A DNA stretch of 64,000 bases from Caballeronia sp. INDeC2. GTDB lineage: Bacteria; Pseudomonadota; Gammaproteobacteria; Burkholderiales; Burkholderiaceae. The stretch covers positions 186,001 through 250,000 of the forward strand of contig NZ_JALQDG010000027.1 in NCBI RefSeq assembly GCF_023631325.1, written 5' to 3'. The notes beneath the pieces are model-generated. The model ran no database searches and had not been told where the DNA came from. It worked only from the letters and a program-made list of their open reading frames with translations. The position numbers were made by a program, and so were the translations under genes. Positions 53,409 through 61,859 of the stretch are shown here, one piece after another. How positions within the stretch are numbered: position 1 is the first letter of the stretch; each line of letters starts with the position of its first letter.

Positions 53409-54590
53409 ATGGACTTTTCGCTCTCGCCCGAACTCACCGATCTGCAGGCGCGCGTGCGCGCGTTCATCGCGGAAGAAATCATGCCCTTCGAGCGCGATCC
53501 GCGTTGCACGCCGCATGGCCCGAACGAGTCGCTGCGCGCCGAGCTGGTCGCGAAAGGACGCAAGGCGGGACTGTTGTCGAGTCACGTGTCGCCCGAATTC
53601 GGCGGCCTCGGCCTGAATCACGTCGCCAAGGCGATCCTGTTCGAGGAAGCGGGCTATTCGCCGCTCGGTCCCGTCGCGCTGAATATCGCCGCGCCCGACG
53701 AAGGGAACATGCATCTGCTCGAAGCCATCGCGACGCCGCAACAAAAGGAGCGCTGGCTGCGTCCGCTCGCGGCGGGCGAAATCCGTTCATGCTTCTGCAT
53801 GACCGAGCCGCCGCCGGGCGCGGGCGCAGATCCCGCGATGCTGCAGACCACCGCGGCGCAGGACGGCGACGAATACGTGATCGATGGACGCAAGTGGTTC
53901 ATCACGGGCGCGCACGGCGCTTCGGTCTCGATCATCATGGCGAAATTCGCCGACGGCCCCGCGACCATGTTCCTTGCCGATATGTCGAGCCCGGGCATCG
54001 TCATCGAACGTGCAATGGATTCTCTCGATACGTGCTTTCCCGGCGGCCACGGCGTCGTGCGCTTCGAGGGTTTGCGCGTGCCGAAAGAGAACGTGTTGGG
54101 CGAGCCGGGCGAAGGGTTCCGCTATGCGCAAGTGCGGCTCTCGCCCGCGCGTCTCACGCACTGCATGCGCTGGCTCGGCGCCGCGCGGCGCGCGCACGAT
54201 GTCGCGACGGCGTACGCGCGAGAGCGTCAGGCGTTCGGCCGTGCGCTGGGCGAACACGAAGGCGTCGGCTTCATGCTCGCGGACAACGAAATGGATCTGC
54301 ACGTGACGCGCCTCGCTATCTGGCATTGCGCCTGGGTGCTGGATCAGGGCGTGCTCGGCAAGCACGAATCGAGCATTGCGAAGGTGGTGTCATCGGAGGC
54401 GCTGTGGCGCGTCGTCGATCGATCGGTGCAGATGCTCGGCGGCCAAGGCGTCACGCACGAGACCGTCGTCGCGCGGATTTTCGCGGACATGCGCGCGTTC
54501 CGAATCTACGACGGTCCCTCGGAAGTGCATCGCTGGAGCATTGCGCGGCGCATTTTGCGCGGACAGAAACCGCGCGCGGCGTCCGCCTGA
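53409..54590 (+). CDS. Acyl-CoA dehydrogenase family protein
   Basis: FAD-dependent dehydrogenase of 393 residues. Domain order is normal: N-terminal helices (SLSPELTDLQARVRAFIAEEIMPFE), then the middle beta domain with FCMTEPPPGAGADPAMLQTTA and YVIDGRKWFITGAHGASVSIIMA. The C-terminal helices include RQAFGRALGEHEGVGFMLADNEMDLH and MLGGQGVTHETVVARIFADMRAFRIYDGPSEVHRWSIARRIL. The ATG at 53409 follows a TGGAGG ribosome site. It resembles the acyl-CoA dehydrogenases of the ACAD10/11 branch. The acyl substrate is unknown. It converges on a DUF4148 gene. Confidence 0.93.
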   Translation: MDFSLSPELTDLQARVRAFIAEEIMPFERDPRCTPHGPNESLRAELVAKGRKAGLLSSHVSPEFGGLGLNHVAKAILFEEAGYSPLGPVALNIAAPDEGNMHLLEAIATPQQKERWLRPLAAGEIRSCFCMTEPPPGAGADPAMLQTTAAQDGDEYVIDGRKWFITGAHGASVSIIMAKFADGPATMFLADMSSPGIVIERAMDSLDTCFPGGHGVVRFEGLRVPKENVLGEPGEGFRYAQVRLSPARLTHCMRWLGAARRAHDVATAYARERQAFGRALGEHEGVGFMLADNEMDLHVTRLAIWHCAWVLDQGVLGKHESSIAKVVSSEALWRVVDRSVQMLGGQGVTHETVVARIFADMRAFRIYDGPSEVHRWSIARRILRGQKPRAASA

Positions 54591-54601
54591 CGAATGCCGG
54601 C

Positions 54602-54853
54602 TTACTGAACAGAAGTCTGGCCGCGAGCCTGACGCTGCGCGATGATGCGGCTCGCGCGCATCGCGTTGTCCGGATAGTTCAGCCAGTCGTTGGGATCGTA
54701 GCCGACCGAGCGCCACAGCAGGAATTCCTGCCGGACTTGCGCGCGTGTTTTCGGCGCGTTCGGATCACTGGTTTGCGCCTGCGGTTGCGCAAGCGCGGAG
54801 GCGGCGCAGCACAATGCCAGCGCGCCGACGATGAAACGGGGAATGGATGACAT
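54602..54853 (-). CDS. DUF4148 secreted small protein (short form)
   Basis: Exported protein of 83 residues. The signal peptide (MSSIPRFIVGALALCCAASALAQ) ends near residue 23. The DUF4148 core is compact: KTRAQVRQEFLLWRSVGYDPNDWLNYPDNAMRASRIIAQRQ. The ATG at 54853 follows GAGGG; an upstream in-frame ATG at 54874 is less likely. It is the second DUF4148 protein in the window and lacks the Gly/Ser-rich tail of the first. Function unknown. Confidence 0.85.
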   Translation of the reverse strand: MSSIPRFIVGALALCCAASALAQPQAQTSDPNAPKTRAQVRQEFLLWRSVGYDPNDWLNYPDNAMRASRIIAQRQARGQTSVQ

Positions 54854-55089
54854 GACAGAACCCTCACACCGCATGACACGGCGATTTCATTCTAGGTGAC
54901 AGAACGAGAATGTGCATAACCCGTTCCCGGTACTGAGCGATACACTGCGTTTCGCCTGCGCGTTGCGTGATAGGCGATACGTCGTGTACTGACGATCCGC
55001 CCTATACTCGATTTTTTCGGGCGGCAAACGCCGGCGCGACACCGAGCCATAGCCTGAGCCAGCGAATACACGACAAGAAGGCCGCAGTC

Positions 55090-56127
55090 ATGAGCACCTC
55101 GAACGTCGCCGTCACCAGCAGTTTTCCCGAGATGGACGAACTGAAGGCGATTCGCATCGCGGGCGGCGCGCGTTTCGCGTGGCGCACGATGGGCGAAGCA
55201 CGCGCGCGCCATCAATCGTTTCCGATTCTGACCGCGTCGATCGGCTCCGACGATCCGCAAGCGCCCGCCATCGGTTTTTTCGGCGGCGTGCATGGGCTCG
55301 AATGCATCGGCACGCAGCTCGTGCTCGAATACATGCGCGCGCTGTTGCGTCGCCTCGAATGGGACGACACGCTGCATCATCAATTGCGCGCGATCCGTCT
55401 CATCTTCATGCCGATCGTGAATCCCGGCGGCATGTTCGCCCGCACCCGCGCGAATCCGAACGGCGTCGACCTGATGCGCAACGCGCCGCAAAGCGCCGAG
55501 GGACGCGTGCCGTTTCTCGCGGGCGGCCAGCGCATCGGGCCGTGGCTGCCGTGGTATCGCGGACCTCTCGACGGCCACATGGAAGTGGAGAGCGCGGCGC
55601 TGCTGTCGGTCGTCGAGGAACAGTTGATGTCGCGGCCGCTCAGCTTCGCGCTCGATTGTCATTCGGGCTTCGGCTGGGACGACAGCATCTGGTTTCCATA
55701 CGCGCGCACCGAGCGTCAGATGGCGCATCTGCCGGAAATGTTTCTGCTGAAAACGATGTTCGAGGAATCGTATCCGCATCACGGTTATGCTTTCGAGCCG
55801 CAGAGCCATCAATATTTGCTGCACGGCGATCTTTGGGACTTCGCGTACGACCGCTCGCGCGCGCCCAACATCTTTCTGCCGATGACGCTCGAGCTCGGCT
55901 CGTGGCGCTGGATTCGCAAGAATCCGATGCAGATGTTCTCGCGCCTCGGCATCTTCAATCCGATCAAGGCGCATCGCACGCGGCGCGTGCTGCGGCGTCA
56001 TCCGAACTTCTTCGATTTCCTCACGCGCGCCGCTTTCTCGTCGCGGCGCTGGCTGCCGAGCGGCGAATTTCGCGAGGACGTGCTGCGGCGTGCGCGCGAG
56101 CATTGGCAGCGCACGAGCGCATCATGA
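55090..56127 (+). CDS. M14-family zinc carboxypeptidase-like protein
   Basis: Zinc hydrolase of 345 residues with the M14 pattern. First ligands are in GFFGGVHGLECIGTQL (His68, Glu71), and the third is His191 in FALDCHSGFGWDD. The substrate carboxylate pattern NPNGVDLMRN (Arg130, Asn131) and a catalytic glutamate in MTLELGSW are visible. No signal peptide, so a cytoplasmic peptidase or deacylase is suggested. The ATG at 55090 begins MSTSNVAVTSSFPEM. Its stop overlaps the alpha/beta hydrolase start by ATGA, so both act together, possibly on an amide or peptide compound. Confidence 0.85.
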   Translation: MSTSNVAVTSSFPEMDELKAIRIAGGARFAWRTMGEARARHQSFPILTASIGSDDPQAPAIGFFGGVHGLECIGTQLVLEYMRALLRRLEWDDTLHHQLRAIRLIFMPIVNPGGMFARTRANPNGVDLMRNAPQSAEGRVPFLAGGQRIGPWLPWYRGPLDGHMEVESAALLSVVEEQLMSRPLSFALDCHSGFGWDDSIWFPYARTERQMAHLPEMFLLKTMFEESYPHHGYAFEPQSHQYLLHGDLWDFAYDRSRAPNIFLPMTLELGSWRWIRKNPMQMFSRLGIFNPIKAHRTRRVLRRHPNFFDFLTRAAFSSRRWLPSGEFREDVLRRAREHWQRTSAS

Positions 56128-56918
56128 GCGATTGGGTCCTTCTGCGCGGGCTCACGCGCGAAACGCGTCATTGGGGCGCGTTCGATGCGGCGCTCGTATC
56201 GCATGGGTTGGTCGGCGAGAGCGAGCGTGTCGTGGGTATCGATCTGCCGGGAAATGGCGTCGAGCATGCGCACGCGGCGCCGCTTTCCGTCGTCGCGATG
56301 ATGGATTTCGTGCGCGAGCGCGCCACGGCGCTGAAGGTGCGCTGGCCATGCCGCGTGCTCGCGATGTCGCTCGGCGCGATGGTCGCGACCGCGTGGGCCG
56401 AACGTCACGCGGGCGAGATAGAGCGGCTCGTGTTGATCAACACCAGCATGCGTCCGTTTGCGCGGCTGCCCGAACGGCTGCGCCCCGCCGCATGGCCGAT
56501 GCTTGCCCGCATCGCGATGACATGGACGCAGCCCGAGCAATGCGAAGCGACGATTCTCGAGCTCACCTGCAATCGCCGCGACACGCGCGATGCGGACATC
56601 GCGCACTGGGCGCGGCTACGGCGCACGCACGGCGCGAGCGCGGCCAATGCCCTGCGGCAACTCGCGGCAGCCGCGCGATTTCGCGCGGCTGCCGATGCGC
56701 CGCGCTGTCCCGTGTTGCTGCTCTCGTCGGCGGCTGACCGGCTCGTCGATCCAGTATGTTCGGCGCGCATCGCGAAGCAATGGCGCGCAACGCACGGCGT
56801 GCATCCGTGGGCCGGCCACGACTTGCCGCACGACGATCCCGATTGGACGTGCAACGCCATCGCCGCATGGCTCGGCGAGCATGAACGCACGCGTGACATT
56901 CGTGCGACAAGCGCATGA
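56124..56918 (+). CDS. Alpha/beta-fold hydrolase
   Basis: Serine hydrolase of 264 residues. It begins DWVLLRGLTRETRHWGAF. Ser sits in the nucleophile elbow RVLAMSLGAMVATAWAERH. The acid is in LLLSSAADRLVDP, and the histidine in HPWAGHDLPHDDPDW. The elbow is A-M-S-L-G, a variation of GxSxG with alanine first. It is translationally coupled to the M14 peptidase gene and followed 19 bases later by a cupin gene. Substrate unknown; the BioH/MhpC-like pattern suggests a small ester or thioester. Confidence 0.88.
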   Translation: MSDWVLLRGLTRETRHWGAFDAALVSHGLVGESERVVGIDLPGNGVEHAHAAPLSVVAMMDFVRERATALKVRWPCRVLAMSLGAMVATAWAERHAGEIERLVLINTSMRPFARLPERLRPAAWPMLARIAMTWTQPEQCEATILELTCNRRDTRDADIAHWARLRRTHGASAANALRQLAAAARFRAAADAPRCPVLLLSSAADRLVDPVCSARIAKQWRATHGVHPWAGHDLPHDDPDWTCNAIAAWLGEHERTRDIRATSA

Positions 56919-56937
56919 CTTCAACCATCGAACCCCT

Positions 56938-57444
56938 ATGAAACCGCCCATCGTCAATCTCGATTCGCTCGATCCGCAACCGCTTCCGTCCGAATCCGCA
57001 CCGACGGGCGCCGCCGCCGAACGCTACGCGCCGCGCATCGCGCGTATCGGCGGCATGCTCGGCGCAAAAAAGCTCGGCTATAGCCTCATCGTGCTCGAAC
57101 CGGGCAAGCGCGCGTTTCCGTTTCATCACCACCGCGTGAACGAGGAGATGTTTTTCGTGATCGAAGGCGAGGGCGAAGTGCGGCTCGGCACACAAACGCA
57201 TGCGATCCGCGCAGGCGATGTCATCGCCTGTCCGCCGGGCGATTCCGAAACGGCGCATCAGATCGTCAATACGGGGGCGCGGGCGCTGCGCTATCTTGCG
57301 ATCAGCACGATGCAATCGCCTGAAGTCGTCGAATATCCGGATACGGGCCGCCAGGCCGTGCTCGTCGCCGATGAACCGGGCGTGAAAGGCCTGCGCGCCG
57401 TGTTCCGCGCCGGCGATTCGCTGGGCTACTGGGACGGCGAGTGA
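56938..57444 (+). CDS. Cupin-domain protein
   Basis: Single-domain cupin of 168 residues. Cupin motif 1 is FPFHHHRVNEEMFFVIEGEGEVRLG, with three histidines and a glutamate for metal binding. Motif 2 follows as GDVIACPPGDSETAHQIVNTGARALRYLAIS. It resembles the cupin_2 proteins related to mannose-6-phosphate isomerases. It is third in the peptidase-hydrolase-cupin operon. Function unknown; binding a small metabolite is likely. Confidence 0.9.
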   Translation: MKPPIVNLDSLDPQPLPSESAPTGAAAERYAPRIARIGGMLGAKKLGYSLIVLEPGKRAFPFHHHRVNEEMFFVIEGEGEVRLGTQTHAIRAGDVIACPPGDSETAHQIVNTGARALRYLAISTMQSPEVVEYPDTGRQAVLVADEPGVKGLRAVFRAGDSLGYWDGE

Positions 57445-57726
57445 AACGGTCCCGCGAGACGCGCACGCCCATTACTGCACTCAACGATCGCCACAGTCCC
57501 GCTATTTCACGTTACTTCCTCTAAAGCGCGTTCCGTTCCGGCCACGCTTAGGGAAAGCTCGTGTTGCAACGCAGCATCGCATTGCGTATGCTGTTCCTGG
57601 CGGGTGGCATGACCTTCCGCTTTCATCGAGACATCGACACGAATAATCAAACGCCGGCACACACAGAGCGTTTCATCGGGCAGCACCGGTAAGCATTACG
57701 GACGTCTGCCTGAAGGAGCCGCACAT
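57445..57726. other. Intergenic region without recognised features
   Basis: 282 bases between the cupin and a small gene. No coding frame, terminator hairpin or clear promoter was seen, apart from the AAGGAG ribosome site at its right end. Confidence 0.4.
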
Positions 57727-57966
57727 ATGGAACTGACCACATCGTCGAAGCCGACTCTGCATATCTTCCATCAGGAAGGCGGGTGGCATTGGGGCATTAC
57801 CGTCGAGCGAGCGGCGGGGGGCGGAATCAAAGTCGTCGCGTATAGTGACGAAGGCTTCGATTCCGAAGAAGCCGCGCGCGAGGACGGCGAGCATGTCCTG
57901 CGCACCGAGGACTGGCGCTCGCGCCAGAGTTTCGGCCGCGGCGAGCGGCGCCAAGGGTACTCCTGA
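57727..57966 (+). CDS. Small hypothetical protein, 79 residues
   Basis: Not recognised. MELTTSSKPTLHIFHQEGGWHWGITVERAAGGGIKVVAYSDEGFDSEEAAREDGEHVLRTEDWRSRQSFGRGERRQGYS looks like a compact three-strand, one-helix soluble domain. GAAGGAG lies upstream of the ATG. It resembles small uncharacterised proteins common in Burkholderia relatives. The following gene begins 137 bases later on the same strand. Confidence 0.7.
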   Translation: MELTTSSKPTLHIFHQEGGWHWGITVERAAGGGIKVVAYSDEGFDSEEAAREDGEHVLRTEDWRSRQSFGRGERRQGYS

Positions 57967-58103
57967 CCGGGGCGGAGCACGTTCGCCTCGATGTCCTTCC
58001 GCCGTTCTCTTCGTCCCCGTTGTACTCGCACCTCGCTGCACCTTTCCCCTGCATTAGAAACGCGCGACACTGAACGCCCCTGCATTTCGCCAAGGCGTGC
58101 CCC

Positions 58104-58997
58104 ATGTCGTCCGTTCGCTGTCCGTCTCACGCCACGCCCGACGATCCTCGCTTCGCCATCCGCCGCATGACACCGCGCGATGTCGGCGTCGCGCTCGACT
58201 GGGCCGCGGCCGAAGGATGGAATCCGGGCCTCGACGACGCCCGCTCGTTCTTCGCCGCCGATTCGCACGGCTTCTTCATGGGCACATGGGACGGCGCGCC
58301 GGTCGGCTGCATCTCGGCGGTTGCATACGGCGACGCATTCGGCTTCATCGGCCTGTATATCGTACGTCCGGAATGGCGCGGCAAGGGCTTCGGCATGCGC
58401 CTGTGGAACGAAGGCATGCGCTATCTCGGCGCGCGCAACATCGGGCTCGACGGCGTGCTCGCGCAGCAGCCGAACTATCGGAAATCGGGCTTCGTGCTCG
58501 CGTATCGCAACGTGCGCTACGAGGGCATCGCGCCGGTGGATGAAGATCCCGTCGATGGCGTGACGATCGCCGATGCGTCCGCCGTTCCCTTCGATCGTCT
58601 GCTCCACTACGACACGCGCATGTTCGCCTGCGAGCGCGCGGCGTTTCTGCGAGCGTGGCTGTCGCAGCCGCAGAAGCACGCGCGCGCACTCGCCGCGCTC
58701 GATGGCGACGCGGTGCGCGGTCTCGCCGTGATCCGGCGTTGCGGCACGGGTCACAAGATTGGTCCGCTTTTCGCCGACGACATCGCGACGGCGCGCGCGC
58801 TGTATCGCGCGCTCGTGAGTGTACTGCCGGGCGAAACCGTGTTTCTCGACGTACCCGAAAGCAATCCCGCCGCGGTTGCGCTCGCCGTCGAGCATGACAT
58901 GAAGAGCGTGTTCGAAACGGCGCGCATGTACACGCAGGCGGCCCCGGACGTGCCGCTTGCGAACGTGTTCGGCGTGACGACTTTCGAGCTCGGCTGA
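58104..58997 (+). CDS. Two-domain GNAT acetyltransferase
   Basis: Acetyltransferase of 297 residues. The N-terminal GNAT domain (about 15-150) includes GTWDGAPVGCISAVAYGDAFGFIGLYIVRPEWRGKGFGMRLWNEGMRYL, with the acetyl-CoA loop RGKGFG. The C-terminal domain (about 160-290) contains FDRLLHYDTRMFACERAAFLRAWL and IGPLFADDIATARALYRALVS, the Acetyltransf_18 type. This layout is that of the YitH-like proteins. It converges on the DUF1059 gene. Substrate unknown. Confidence 0.9.
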   Translation: MSSVRCPSHATPDDPRFAIRRMTPRDVGVALDWAAAEGWNPGLDDARSFFAADSHGFFMGTWDGAPVGCISAVAYGDAFGFIGLYIVRPEWRGKGFGMRLWNEGMRYLGARNIGLDGVLAQQPNYRKSGFVLAYRNVRYEGIAPVDEDPVDGVTIADASAVPFDRLLHYDTRMFACERAAFLRAWLSQPQKHARALAALDGDAVRGLAVIRRCGTGHKIGPLFADDIATARALYRALVSVLPGETVFLDVPESNPAAVALAVEHDMKSVFETARMYTQAAPDVPLANVFGVTTFELG

Positions 58998-59020
58998 CAA
59001 CCCGAAGCCGATCACCGCGA

Positions 59021-59215
59021 TCAGGCAGGCGGCGTGCCCTCGTGGAACAAGGTCTTCAACTGCGAGCGCAGCTCGGGCGAGTCCGTATGCCGATGCACGG
59101 CGACCGCATGCTGCACGGCCGCCTCCATCAGTTCGTCCTCGGTGTCGGCGGAAAGAGCGACGCTGCATTTCACATCGCTCGGACATTCGCGGCAATCGAT
59201 GTACTTGCGTGTCAT
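59021..59215 (-). CDS. DUF1059 small protein
   Basis: A 64-residue protein: MTRKYIDCRECPSDVKCSVALSADTEDELMEAAVQHAVAVHRHTDSPELRSQLKTLFHE. It has the DUF1059 pattern with three cysteines in the first 20 residues, which could bind a metal or cluster, and two histidines in the helix. A strong GAGGAGG ribosome site sets the start at 59215. The longer antisense frame over the nitrile hydratase genes is a shadow. It is divergent from the nitrile hydratase alpha gene with a 111-base gap, so a shared control region is possible. Confidence 0.85.
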   Translation of the reverse strand: MTRKYIDCRECPSDVKCSVALSADTEDELMEAAVQHAVAVHRHTDSPELRSQLKTLFHEGTPPA

Positions 59216-59326
59216 GGCATCCTCCTCACATGAGACGCTGATTGAAGTATAGGCAGCGTGCCGGCGTTTGCACGCGCGCGCGCACTCCGGTAACGTGTGA
59301 CGTCTGTGCCACTCGCGAGTCCGCAC

Positions 59327-59980
59327 ATGAGCCACGATCATCCTCATCACCACGACCACGACCACGATCACCACGGCAGCGCGTTGCCGGAGATGGATCT
59401 GCGCGTGCGCGCGCTCGAATCGCTGCTGGTCGAGAAGGGCTATGTCGATCCGCAGGCGCTCGATGTCTTCGTCGAGACTTACGAGCACAAGGTCGGGCCG
59501 CGCAACGGCGCGCGCGTGGTCGCGAAGGCGTGGCGCGATCCGGCGTTTCGCGCGTGGTTGCTCGACGACGCCACCGCCGCCATCGCGTCGCTCGGCTTCA
59601 CCGGGCGGCAGGGCGAGCACATGGTCGCGCTCGAGAACACGGAGGACGTACATAACATGGTGGTCTGCACGCTGTGCTCGTGCTATCCGTGGTCGGTGCT
59701 CGGGCTGCCGCCCGTCTGGTACAAGTCGGCGCCGTATCGCTCGCGCGCGGTGATCGATCCGCGCGGCGTGCTGAAGGACTTCGGCGTCGAATTGCCTGAG
59801 CATGTCGAGTTGCGCGTGTGGGATTCGACCGCCGAAGTGCGCTATCTCGTCGTGCCGATGCGTCCTGCCGGCGCGGATCATCTCGACGAAGACGCGCTCG
59901 CCGATCTCGTCACGCGCGATTCGATGATCGGCACGGGCCTCGCGCTCGCGCCGTCGCGGGCGATGGGAGCATCGGCATGA
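59327..59980 (+). CDS. Nitrile hydratase alpha subunit, cobalt type
   Basis: Catalytic subunit that hydrates nitriles to amides with a non-corrin cobalt centre. The metal claw is VVCTLCSCYPW: Cys114, Cys117, Ser118 and Cys119. Thr after the first cysteine marks the cobalt type (iron enzymes have Ser). The 217 residues show the family pattern VRALESLLVEKGYVDP, GARVVAKAWRDPAFRAWLLDDATAAI, WYKSAPYRSRAVIDPRGVLKDFG and VRYLVVPMRPAG. The N-terminus is very rich in His and Asp (about ten His in residues 3-16) and may hold metal. The stop overlaps the beta subunit start by ATGA. Alpha-then-beta order differs from many cobalt-type operons. Confidence 0.94.
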   Translation: MSHDHPHHHDHDHDHHGSALPEMDLRVRALESLLVEKGYVDPQALDVFVETYEHKVGPRNGARVVAKAWRDPAFRAWLLDDATAAIASLGFTGRQGEHMVALENTEDVHNMVVCTLCSCYPWSVLGLPPVWYKSAPYRSRAVIDPRGVLKDFGVELPEHVELRVWDSTAEVRYLVVPMRPAGADHLDEDALADLVTRDSMIGTGLALAPSRAMGASA

Positions 59981-60651
59981 ACGCGGCGCACGACATGGGC
60001 GGCATGCAGGCGTTCGGTCCCGTTGAAATCGACGCTTGCGACGCGCCGGGCGCATCGCCTTTTCATGCGCAGTGGGAGCGGCGGGTGCTGGCCGCCACGC
60101 TCGCGATGGGCGCGACGGGCCAATGGAACATCGACACGTCGCGGGCCGCGCGCGAAAGCCTGCCGCCCGCGCAATATCTCGGCAGCAGCTATTACGAAAT
60201 CTGGTTCGAGGGTTTGAAGAAGCTCCTGATGGCGAAAGGACTCGCGAGCGCGGACGAAATCGCGAGCGGCCGTTCGCAAACCGCCGCGAAGCCGAACGTG
60301 CGCGTGCTGAAGGCGGCCGACGTGAGCGCGGCGCTCTTGCGCGGCTCACCGGTCGAGCGGCCGGCGACATCGCCCGCGCGTTTTGCCGTCGGCGATGAAG
60401 TTCGCACGAAGTTGATGAATCCGCCGACGCACACGCGTCTGCCGCGCTATTGCCGGGGCAAGCCTGGGCGCATCGTCGCGGTGCGCGGCACGCATGTGTT
60501 CCCCGACGAAAACGCGCTCGGCCACGGCGAGCATCCCCAGTGGCTCTACACCGTGCGTTTCGACGCGAAAGCCTTGTGGGGACCGGACACGACCGCATCT
60601 TCAGTATGCGTCGATTGCTGGGAACCTTACCTCGATGCCGCGCGCGCGTGA
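59977..60651 (+). CDS. Nitrile hydratase beta subunit
   Basis: Partner of the alpha subunit; completes the active site channel. The 224 residues begin MNAAHDMGGMQAFGPVE, the typical HDMGG start. The C-terminal barrel is RFAVGDEVRTKLMNPPTHTRLPRYCRGKPGRIVAVRGTHVFPDENALGHGEHPQWLYTVRFDAKALWG, with HTRLPRY as family signature, ending CVDCWEPYL. Translation is coupled to alpha. The accessory gene follows one base after the stop. The usual amidase partner gene is not in the window. Confidence 0.95.
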   Translation: MNAAHDMGGMQAFGPVEIDACDAPGASPFHAQWERRVLAATLAMGATGQWNIDTSRAARESLPPAQYLGSSYYEIWFEGLKKLLMAKGLASADEIASGRSQTAAKPNVRVLKAADVSAALLRGSPVERPATSPARFAVGDEVRTKLMNPPTHTRLPRYCRGKPGRIVAVRGTHVFPDENALGHGEHPQWLYTVRFDAKALWGPDTTASSVCVDCWEPYLDAARA

Positions 60652-60652
60652 C

Positions 60653-61450
60653 ATGACCACGAACGAACCGAAGCTGCGGGAACTGCGCGCCGTCTTGCCC
60701 GAGTTGCCTTTCGGCGACGACGGCCTGGTGTTTCGCGCGCCGTGGGAAGCGCAGGCTTTCGCGATGACCCTCGCGTTGTACGAGCGCGGCGTGTTCACGT
60801 GGAAGGAGTGGGCGCACGCGTTGAGCGTCGCCATCGGCGAGGCGCAGGCGGCGGGCGATCCCGACCACGGCGATACGTACTACGTGCACTGGCTGAACGC
60901 GCTCGAACGCATCACGGCGGAAAAGGGCTGCGTGAGCGAGGAGACGCTCGCGCGCAGACGCGTCGAATGGGATGAGGCCGCGCCCGCCACGCCGCACGGC
61001 CAGCCGATCGTTCTGAATCGCACTCAAGGACTGCCGTCCGCGACGCTCGATGCGTATCGCGCGGCGATCTATCGCATCGATGCGCAGCCGGCCATCGACA
61101 TGAAAATTTGCGTCGCGAATGGCGGGGCGGCGTCGTTGCTCGCGCAACACGATGTCGCGAGCGCGGTGTTCGTCACGGCGTTCAATCCGTTCGGGCAAGT
61201 GCTCGCGCCGGAAGAAAACGCGGCGCGCCAACGCAAGCTGATCGAGCGCGTCGCGCAGTTGGATTTGCGAGCGCTGCCGGGCGAAGGCGTCGATCCAAAG
61301 AACATCTGGGCGGCCGAATCGAGCCTCTTCGTGCTCGGCGCGACGCCCGACTTAGCCGATGCGCTGATGATCGAATTCAGGCAGAACGCCGTCGTGTACG
61401 TTGATCGCGCGGGCTTGCCGCAACTGTTGCTGCATCCGGACTATCGCTGA
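60653..61450 (+). CDS. Nitrile hydratase accessory protein fused to a DUF3293 domain
   Basis: Two-part protein of 265 residues. Residues 10-120 match the nitrile hydratase accessory/activator family, needed to load metal into the alpha subunit: LPFGDDGLVFRAPWEAQAFAMTLALYERGVFTWKEWAHALSVAI, DTYYVHWLNALERI, LARRRVEWDEA and TPHGQPIVL. Residues 131-265 match DUF3293 (TLDAYRAAIYRI, VFVTAFNPFGQVLAPEENAARQRKLIERV, AESSLFVLGATPDLADALMIEFRQNAVVYVDRAGLPQLLL). Activators usually end near 120. No stop, frameshift or low-complexity break lies between the parts. An in-frame ATG at 60635 would overlap the beta gene. The role of DUF3293 is unknown. Confidence 0.88.
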   Translation: MTTNEPKLRELRAVLPELPFGDDGLVFRAPWEAQAFAMTLALYERGVFTWKEWAHALSVAIGEAQAAGDPDHGDTYYVHWLNALERITAEKGCVSEETLARRRVEWDEAAPATPHGQPIVLNRTQGLPSATLDAYRAAIYRIDAQPAIDMKICVANGGAASLLAQHDVASAVFVTAFNPFGQVLAPEENAARQRKLIERVAQLDLRALPGEGVDPKNIWAAESSLFVLGATPDLADALMIEFRQNAVVYVDRAGLPQLLLHPDYR

Positions 61451-61472
61451 AACCATCTACGAGGAGAGAATC

Positions 61473-61859
61473 ATGCCGCTCGTTCGCATCGATCTGCAGA
61501 AAGGCAAGGACAGCGCGTATCGCACGGCCATCGGCGACGTGGTGTACGACGCCATGCGCACGACGCTCGACGTGCCCGAGAACGATCGCTTCCAGATTAT
61601 CGCCGAGCACGGCGCGACGGATTTCATCGTCGATCGCACATATCTCGGCATCAGCCGCACCGACGATTGCGTCGTAATTCAGGTCACGCTCAACGAAGGC
61701 CGCGATCTCGCGAAGAAAAGCGCGTTCTACAAGGCCGTCGCCGATGGCCTGCACGAACGCCTGAAACTGCCGCGCGAGGACGTGTTCATCAGTCTCGTGG
61801 AAGTGAAAAAGGAGAACTGGTCCTTCGGCAACGGCGAGGCGCAGTACGCACCCAAATGA
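61473..61859 (+). CDS. Tautomerase family protein
   Basis: Protein of 128 residues of the tautomerase superfamily. The start MPLVRIDLQKGKDSAYRTAIGDVVYDAMRTTLDVPENDRFQIIAEHG leaves Pro1 after methionine removal, the catalytic base of the family. The second part (RTDDCVVIQVTLNEGRDLAKKSAFYKAVADGLHERLKLPREDVFISLVEVKKENWSFGNGEAQYA) matches the longer 128-residue group. GAGGAGAG precedes the ATG. It lies 22 bases after the nitrile hydratase accessory gene and overlaps the next gene by ATGA, so it may belong to the same transcript. Confidence 0.9.
   Translation: MPLVRIDLQKGKDSAYRTAIGDVVYDAMRTTLDVPENDRFQIIAEHGATDFIVDRTYLGISRTDDCVVIQVTLNEGRDLAKKSAFYKAVADGLHERLKLPREDVFISLVEVKKENWSFGNGEAQYAPK

Noticed and set aside
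59215..61231. A long minus-strand frame running across the nitrile hydratase genes into DUF1059
   Set aside because: Only the last 64 codons look like protein and have a ribosome site; the rest is antisense to three clear genes.
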